Under the pieces are notes generated by a model that saw only the letters and a list, made by a program, of their open reading frames with translations, was not told where the DNA came from and made no database searches. DNA of 49,144 nt, taken from Thiotrichaceae bacterium. GTDB taxonomy: Bacteria > Pseudomonadota > Gammaproteobacteria > Thiotrichales > Thiotrichaceae. The DNA is taken from NCBI GenBank assembly GCA_026989335.1, contig JALSJN010000068.1:1-49144 (forward strand). Direction: 5' to 3'. Every line of letters begins with the position of its first letter. Positions within the stretch are counted from its first letter, which is position 1. This document shows positions 45,746 to 49,144 of the stretch, in pieces. Both the position numbers and the translations under genes were made by a program.

Positions 45746-47424
45746 ACAAAACACTTTTAAAAATACTACTGCTAATTACTTTAAGTAACCTAATTAGCGT
45801 GACTACTTGGGCCGAAGGCGAACTCCCCATACCCCCTGTAGCTCCAACAAGCACACGTAATGAAACACTTTCTACCCTGCTAAGCTTTGTCGAATTACAA
45901 GACCAATTACGCCGCGATATTACTGATTTACGGAAAAGCCTAAAAAAAGCCACCACTAATACAGAAAAAGCAGACATTAAAGAACTGCTAGAAAAAGCAG
46001 AAAAAAAGCTCAAAGGGACAACCGTTAATATCGAGAACATAGCAGCCGATACTGACCTTAGCTTATTACGTGTTAGCAAAGCACGTCCGTTTAATCTACA
46101 AAAAGAGCTTTTTTCTCTGATTGAGCCAGCACTTAAAGAGATGAAACATGCCACCAGTGACGTTCGCCTTAAATCAAACTTACGCGACAAAATTGTTTAT
46201 TACCAACAGCGTGAACCCGTTGCCAGACAAGCATTAAAAAACATATCTGGGCTCAATAAAGCCAATAGAAACCCCAAAATAAGAGCCGCTTTGGTCAAAA
46301 TGAATAAGAACTGGTCAAAGCAGTTAGTCTTTATAGAAAGTGAGATCCAAGCCAAAAAATTACAGCTAGCCAAACTCGAATCACAAGAAGAAAGTTTTAC
46401 CCAAAAATCAGAAAGCTACTTTAAAGAGTTTTTTCAACGCCGTGGTTGGACATTGATACAAGCACTATTCTCGATTATAGGTGTGCTAATTTTTTCGCGT
46501 ATTATGCATAATTTATTCACGCGGTTTATTAAGGGTTATCGCGCAGAAAAACGCGGTGTACAACTTCGTGTTATTGACATTATGCATCGATTCTTTACCT
46601 TCTTGCTAGTTATCATTGCGCCAATGATTATTTTTTATATTGAAGAAGATTGGGTATTATTTAGTTTAGGTATACTCTTTTTAATTGCCTTTGCATGGAC
46701 GCTACGGCTAGCCATTCCACGCTACTGGGGGCAATTAGAATTATTCTTAAATGTAGGCCCGGTAAGAGAAGGCGAACGCATTGAGCTAAATGGAATCCCT
46801 TGGCAAGTTAAAAACATCAATATGTACTCATTACTAGAAAATCCTGTCATAGGGCTAACACAACGCATTGATATTGATGATCTGGTTGATTTACGCTCCC
46901 GTCCAATTGGCAGTAATGAGCCGTGGTTTCCTTGTAAACGAGGCGATTGGGTGCACCTTAGTGATGGCATGCGCGGTAAAGTGACCGGTATTTCTTTAGA
47001 GTTTATTCAAATGATTCAGCGTGGCGGCGCATCGACAACCTATCAAATGGCTGATTTTTTAGCCTTATCACCAAAAAACTTATCAAAGAGTTTTCGGATC
47101 AAAGAAACATTTGGTATTAGTTATGCACACCAAATCAAAAGCACCAACGATATTGTTGAGATTATGCAAAAATTTATTACTGAACGTGCAGTTGAAGAAG
47201 GCTATAAAGAGGATGTACAAAATATTCGTGTGGAATTTGAATCAGCCGCAGACTCATCCTTGAACCTTGTCGTTGTGGCTGACTTTAAAGGCAGTGTCGC
47301 TGATATTTATATGCGCCTGCGTCGTGCGATTCAGCGCTGGTGTGTCGATGCATGTACGGAAAATGGTTGGGACATTCCTTATCCACAGTTGACTATTCAT
47401 GCTGAAAGCACGAGAACACCCTAA
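45742..47424 (+). CDS. MscS-type mechanosensitive channel protein
   Basis: 560 residues. A signal peptide (ends TTWA) and a periplasmic, coiled-coil-rich part (about 25-230) precede three membrane helices at about 234-258, 284-300 and 302-326. The MscS-like cytoplasmic domain follows (about 330-555). The large periplasmic domain places it with the longer channel proteins rather than with minimal MscS (286 residues). Coupled by ATGA to bioF, an unrelated pathway, so the pairing may be accidental. Confidence 0.8.
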   Translation: MNKTLLKILLLITLSNLISVTTWAEGELPIPPVAPTSTRNETLSTLLSFVELQDQLRRDITDLRKSLKKATTNTEKADIKELLEKAEKKLKGTTVNIENIAADTDLSLLRVSKARPFNLQKELFSLIEPALKEMKHATSDVRLKSNLRDKIVYYQQREPVARQALKNISGLNKANRNPKIRAALVKMNKNWSKQLVFIESEIQAKKLQLAKLESQEESFTQKSESYFKEFFQRRGWTLIQALFSIIGVLIFSRIMHNLFTRFIKGYRAEKRGVQLRVIDIMHRFFTFLLVIIAPMIIFYIEEDWVLFSLGILFLIAFAWTLRLAIPRYWGQLELFLNVGPVREGERIELNGIPWQVKNINMYSLLENPVIGLTQRIDIDDLVDLRSRPIGSNEPWFPCKRGDWVHLSDGMRGKVTGISLEFIQMIQRGGASTTYQMADFLALSPKNLSKSFRIKETFGISYAHQIKSTNDIVEIMQKFITERAVEEGYKEDVQNIRVEFESAADSSLNLVVVADFKGSVADIYMRLRRAIQRWCVDACTENGWDIPYPQLTIHAESTRTP

Positions 47425-47448
47425 ACTTACAAAATATCACTAATTAAT

Positions 47449-47477
47449 TTGACAAAGTCTGATTAATATCAAATGAT
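47449..47477 (+). promoter_or_regulatory. Candidate promoter of the cytochrome gene with FNR-box-like site
   Basis: TTGACA (47449-47454), a 17-base spacer and AATGAT (47472-47477). CTGATTAATATCAA at 47459-47472 matches the FNR/Anr consensus TTGAT-N4-ATCAA at nine of ten fixed positions, and overlaps the spacer. Confidence 0.45.
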
Positions 47478-47507
47478 GCTATTGACAATTAAACCTAGGA
47501 GAACCTT

Positions 47508-47825
47508 ATGTCAACACTATCAATGCTTTGCCTTAGCGCCTGTTTACTACTCGGCTTTTCAACAAGCGCATCAGCCACCACTGAGGACAGCGGAAAAAAA
47601 ACCTATGATGCGGCCTGTGCTGCTTGTCATGCAACTGGCGTTGCTGGCTCACCAAAGCTTGGCGACAAAGAAGCGTGGAAAGCACGTATCGAACAAGGAA
47701 AAGAGGTGCTTTACACCACATCTCTAAAGGGAAAGGGCGCTATGCCAGCCAAAGGCGGCCGCGCTGACTTATCCGATGATGATGTGAAAGCTGCCGTTGA
47801 CTATATGATAAGCAACGCAAAATAA
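47508..47825 (+). CDS. Small periplasmic cytochrome c (c5/c-type class I)
   Basis: 105 residues with a signal peptide ending at ASA-TTE. CAACH (C37-C40-H41) attaches haem and M79 in GAMPAKGG is the likely axial ligand. The size and c5-like spacing (AAC..CH then GKGAMP) suggest an electron carrier between the bc1 complex and an oxidase. AGGAGAA lies before the ATG. Preceded by the candidate promoter at 47449. Confidence 0.93.
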   Translation: MSTLSMLCLSACLLLGFSTSASATTEDSGKKTYDAACAACHATGVAGSPKLGDKEAWKARIEQGKEVLYTTSLKGKGAMPAKGGRADLSDDDVKAAVDYMISNAK

Positions 47826-47828
47826 AAG

Positions 47829-47862
47829 TTTTACAAAATCTACTCTGGTAGGTTTTGTAAAA
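47829..47862. terminator. Hairpin at the end of the cytochrome and anticodon-domain genes
   Basis: A 15-base-pair stem with one G-U and a TCTG loop between the two converging genes. It includes the stop codon and last codons of the gene at 47840. On the minus strand it is followed by CTTTTATTTT. Confidence 0.6.
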
Positions 47863-48196
47863 AACCAAACGCATCCGCTTCTTTAATTTTACGAAACTGA
47901 TCTGTTTGTAAGTCTTTATATTCATAAACCCCCGCCGAAATGCTTCGGCTGGAAATAACGACACGATGACGAACCCCCAAGAATTCAATCACCTCAAACA
48001 TATTTTTAGGTTTTTGACCACGATCATCAACTAGCACCTTCAAGCCCTTATCGACTAACTGTTGATAGAGTTTGTCAGTCGCTATTTTTACATTCAAGAA
48101 CGTTGCTGGTTGCATCGGTGCTAGGACAATTTGAAAACCTCCTTCTTTTTCCACTGTCTCGCGTAATTGTATGATGTTGGTTTTGGATAAGTACAT
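47840..48196 (-). CDS. Stand-alone ProRS/ThrRS-type anticodon-binding domain protein
   Basis: 118 residues resembling the C-terminal anticodon-binding domain of class II synthetases: FQIVLAPMQPATFLNVKIAT, then LYQQLVDKGLKVLVDDRGQK and a second half HRVVISSRSISAGVYEYKDL. In ProRS the matching segment reads like APxQ, then LLDDR and a final VxVG strand. There is no catalytic domain. No role is known to me; binding tRNA or an RNA is a guess. It is followed by hslR, 21 bases apart. Confidence 0.7.
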   Translation of the reverse strand: MYLSKTNIIQLRETVEKEGGFQIVLAPMQPATFLNVKIATDKLYQQLVDKGLKVLVDDRGQKPKNMFEVIEFLGVRHRVVISSRSISAGVYEYKDLQTDQFRKIKEADAFGFLQNLPE

Positions 48197-48217
48197 TATT
48201 AGTTGGCACCCACGTTA

Positions 48218-48616
48218 TTAACGCCCACGCCATTTATTAATTTGACGGCGTTCTTTTTTGTTCGGTCGAGAATCTGACTGATGCACACTCGCGCTACTTA
48301 GCTTTCTTATTTCACGTTCTTGCTCACGCGAACGAATACTTTCTTCCCCTTCCTGATAGAGTAGCTGCGCCTCTTTGGCTGGGCGACGTTTATCATTCAG
48401 CCCGATAACGTCAATATGATATTTATAATTATCACGACTAATATCAAGCTGATCGCCTATCTTAATATTGCGTGACGGTTTAACACGAGTTTTATTGAGA
48501 TGGACTTTGCCGCCGCTAATAGCTTCTGTTGCTAGTTTACGGCTTTTGAAGAAACGTGCCGCCCACAACCATTTATCTAGGCGTACTGACTCTAAAGTTG
48601 GTTTTTTATTACTCAT
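48218..48616 (-). CDS. hslR: Heat shock protein 15 (S4-domain RNA-binding protein)
   Basis: 132 residues from ATG 48616; a TTG at 48634 would add six residues. The S4 domain (about 8-65) has VRLDKWLWAARFFKSRKLA and the GKVHLN and RVKPSRNIKIGDQL strands. A basic C-terminal tail (RPNKKERRQINKWRGR) follows. Hsp15 binds the free 50S subunit carrying a nascent chain and helps recycle it. Length matches E. coli (133). Confidence 0.94.
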   Translation of the reverse strand: MSNKKPTLESVRLDKWLWAARFFKSRKLATEAISGGKVHLNKTRVKPSRNIKIGDQLDISRDNYKYHIDVIGLNDKRRPAKEAQLLYQEGEESIRSREQEREIRKLSSASVHQSDSRPNKKERRQINKWRGR

Positions 48617-48647
48617 GATTACAGTGTAACGCAAAAAGTCTAAGCAG

Positions 48648-49144
48648 CTAAATCGGCGCTTTACTCAAACGTAAAGCATTGGTCACCACCGTAACCGAGC
48701 TCATGCTCATTGCCGTCGCCGCAATAATCGGGCTGAGCAAAATACCGAAAAAAGGGTACAAAATACCTGCTGCGATAGGAATACCGATCAAGTTATAGAT
48801 AAACGCGCCAAACAAATTTTGCTTGATGTTTCTCATCGTAGCGACTGATAAGCCAATCGTTTTGCTTACGCCGTCAATGGATGGGCGCATCAATGCAATA
48901 TCAGCGGCTTCAACGGCGACATCTGTTCCTGTGCCGATTGCGATGCCGACATCTGCTTGTGTTAAAGCAGGTGCATCGTTGATGCCATCACCGACCATGG
49001 CGACGATTTCGCCTTGCGCTTGCAGTTCTTTTATTTTATTGATTTTATCTTCTGGCATGACTTCAGCAAACACATCATCAATATTTAAGGATTTGGCTAC
49101 GGCGTTTGCGGTGGTTTTATTATCACCAGTTAACAACACGGTTT
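48648..49144 (-). CDS. Copper-type P1B ATPase (C-terminal part)
   Basis: Partial: the gene continues past the right edge. The visible part has the P-domain [11 protein letters not shown] and [18 protein letters not shown], then two membrane helices and [16 protein letters not shown], the Met/Ser-rich motif of copper-transporting CopA-type pumps. It would export Cu(I) from the cytoplasm. It ends 32 bases from the hslR start on the same strand. Confidence 0.9.
   Translation of the reverse strand, partial: TVLLTGDNKTTANAVAKSLNIDDVFAEVMPEDKINKIKELQAQGEIVAMVGDGINDAPALTQADVGIAIGTGTDVAVEAADIALMRPSIDGVSKTIGLSVATMRNIKQNLFGAFIYNLIGIPIAAGILYPFFGILLSPIIAATAMSMSSVTVVTNALRLSKAPI

Noticed and set aside
1-49144. 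CRISPR arrays, tRNA, rRNA, insertion sequences
   Set aside because: I looked for regularly spaced repeats, cloverleaf-like segments and transposase genes and saw none; this is a by-eye check.

Overview
The window reads as a contiguous piece of a Gram-negative gammaproteobacterial chromosome of fairly low GC. It carries the conserved rpsB-tsf / pyrH-frr-uppS-cdsA-dxr-rseP-bamA-skp-lpxD-fabZ-lpxA block, a three-subunit proton-pumping transhydrogenase, hrpA, priA next to an ftsN-like gene, dapF-DUF484-xerC, and an oxyR divergent from a peroxiredoxin-glutaredoxin fusion. Gene content and base composition fit a marine Thiotrichales-type bacterium (Cycloclasticus or Methylophaga relatives). That placement is an inference from general resemblance and was not tested. 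I saw no tRNA, rRNA, CRISPR array, insertion sequence or prophage.

Layout. 1-12.7 kb (minus strand): translation factors rpsB and tsf, ending at an intrinsic terminator, then pyrH through lpxA, which make the undecaprenyl and isoprenoid carriers, phospholipid precursor, outer-membrane assembly machinery and lipid A. 13.0-17.7 kb: map, a degenerate DEAD-box protein with an Asn/Arg/Lys-rich tail, and the prx-grx/oxyR pair. 18.0-22.5 kb (plus strand): a five-gene cluster with a FimV/TPR-like protein, a large acidic protein with a pseudo-receiver N-terminus, a small Ras-like GTPase, a roadblock-like partner and a roadblock/LC7 protein. 22.6-31.1 kb (minus): hrpA, a diguanylate cyclase, an ftsN-like SPOR protein and priA. 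31.5-38.8 kb (minus): pntB-pntAB-pntAA, a 2OG-Fe(II) oxygenase, apbE, a solitary gspC-like gene, purC and an outer-membrane barrel. 39.4-49.1 kb: a HIT protein, an NTF2-like protein, two unknown genes, xerC-DUF484-dapF, a tusA-like gene, bioF with an MscS-like channel, a small cytochrome c, a free-standing anticodon-binding-domain protein, hslR and the end of a copper-type P-ATPase.

Best candidates for something undescribed: (i) the GTPase/roadblock/FimV-like/pseudo-receiver cluster at 18.0-22.5 kb, which looks like a compact MglA/MglB-style polarity or pilus-control module with unusual scaffold proteins; (ii) the apparently catalytically dead DEAD-box protein at 14.0-15.8 kb; (iii) ribosomal protein S2 fused through a long Ala/Lys/Glu linker to a helix-hairpin-helix domain. 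Smaller leads are a structured, terminator-ended intergenic segment near 39.3 kb that could be a small RNA, a lone ProRS-type anticodon-binding domain, a terminator inside the rseP-bamA junction, and DnaA-box-like and FNR-box-like sites in intergenic DNA.
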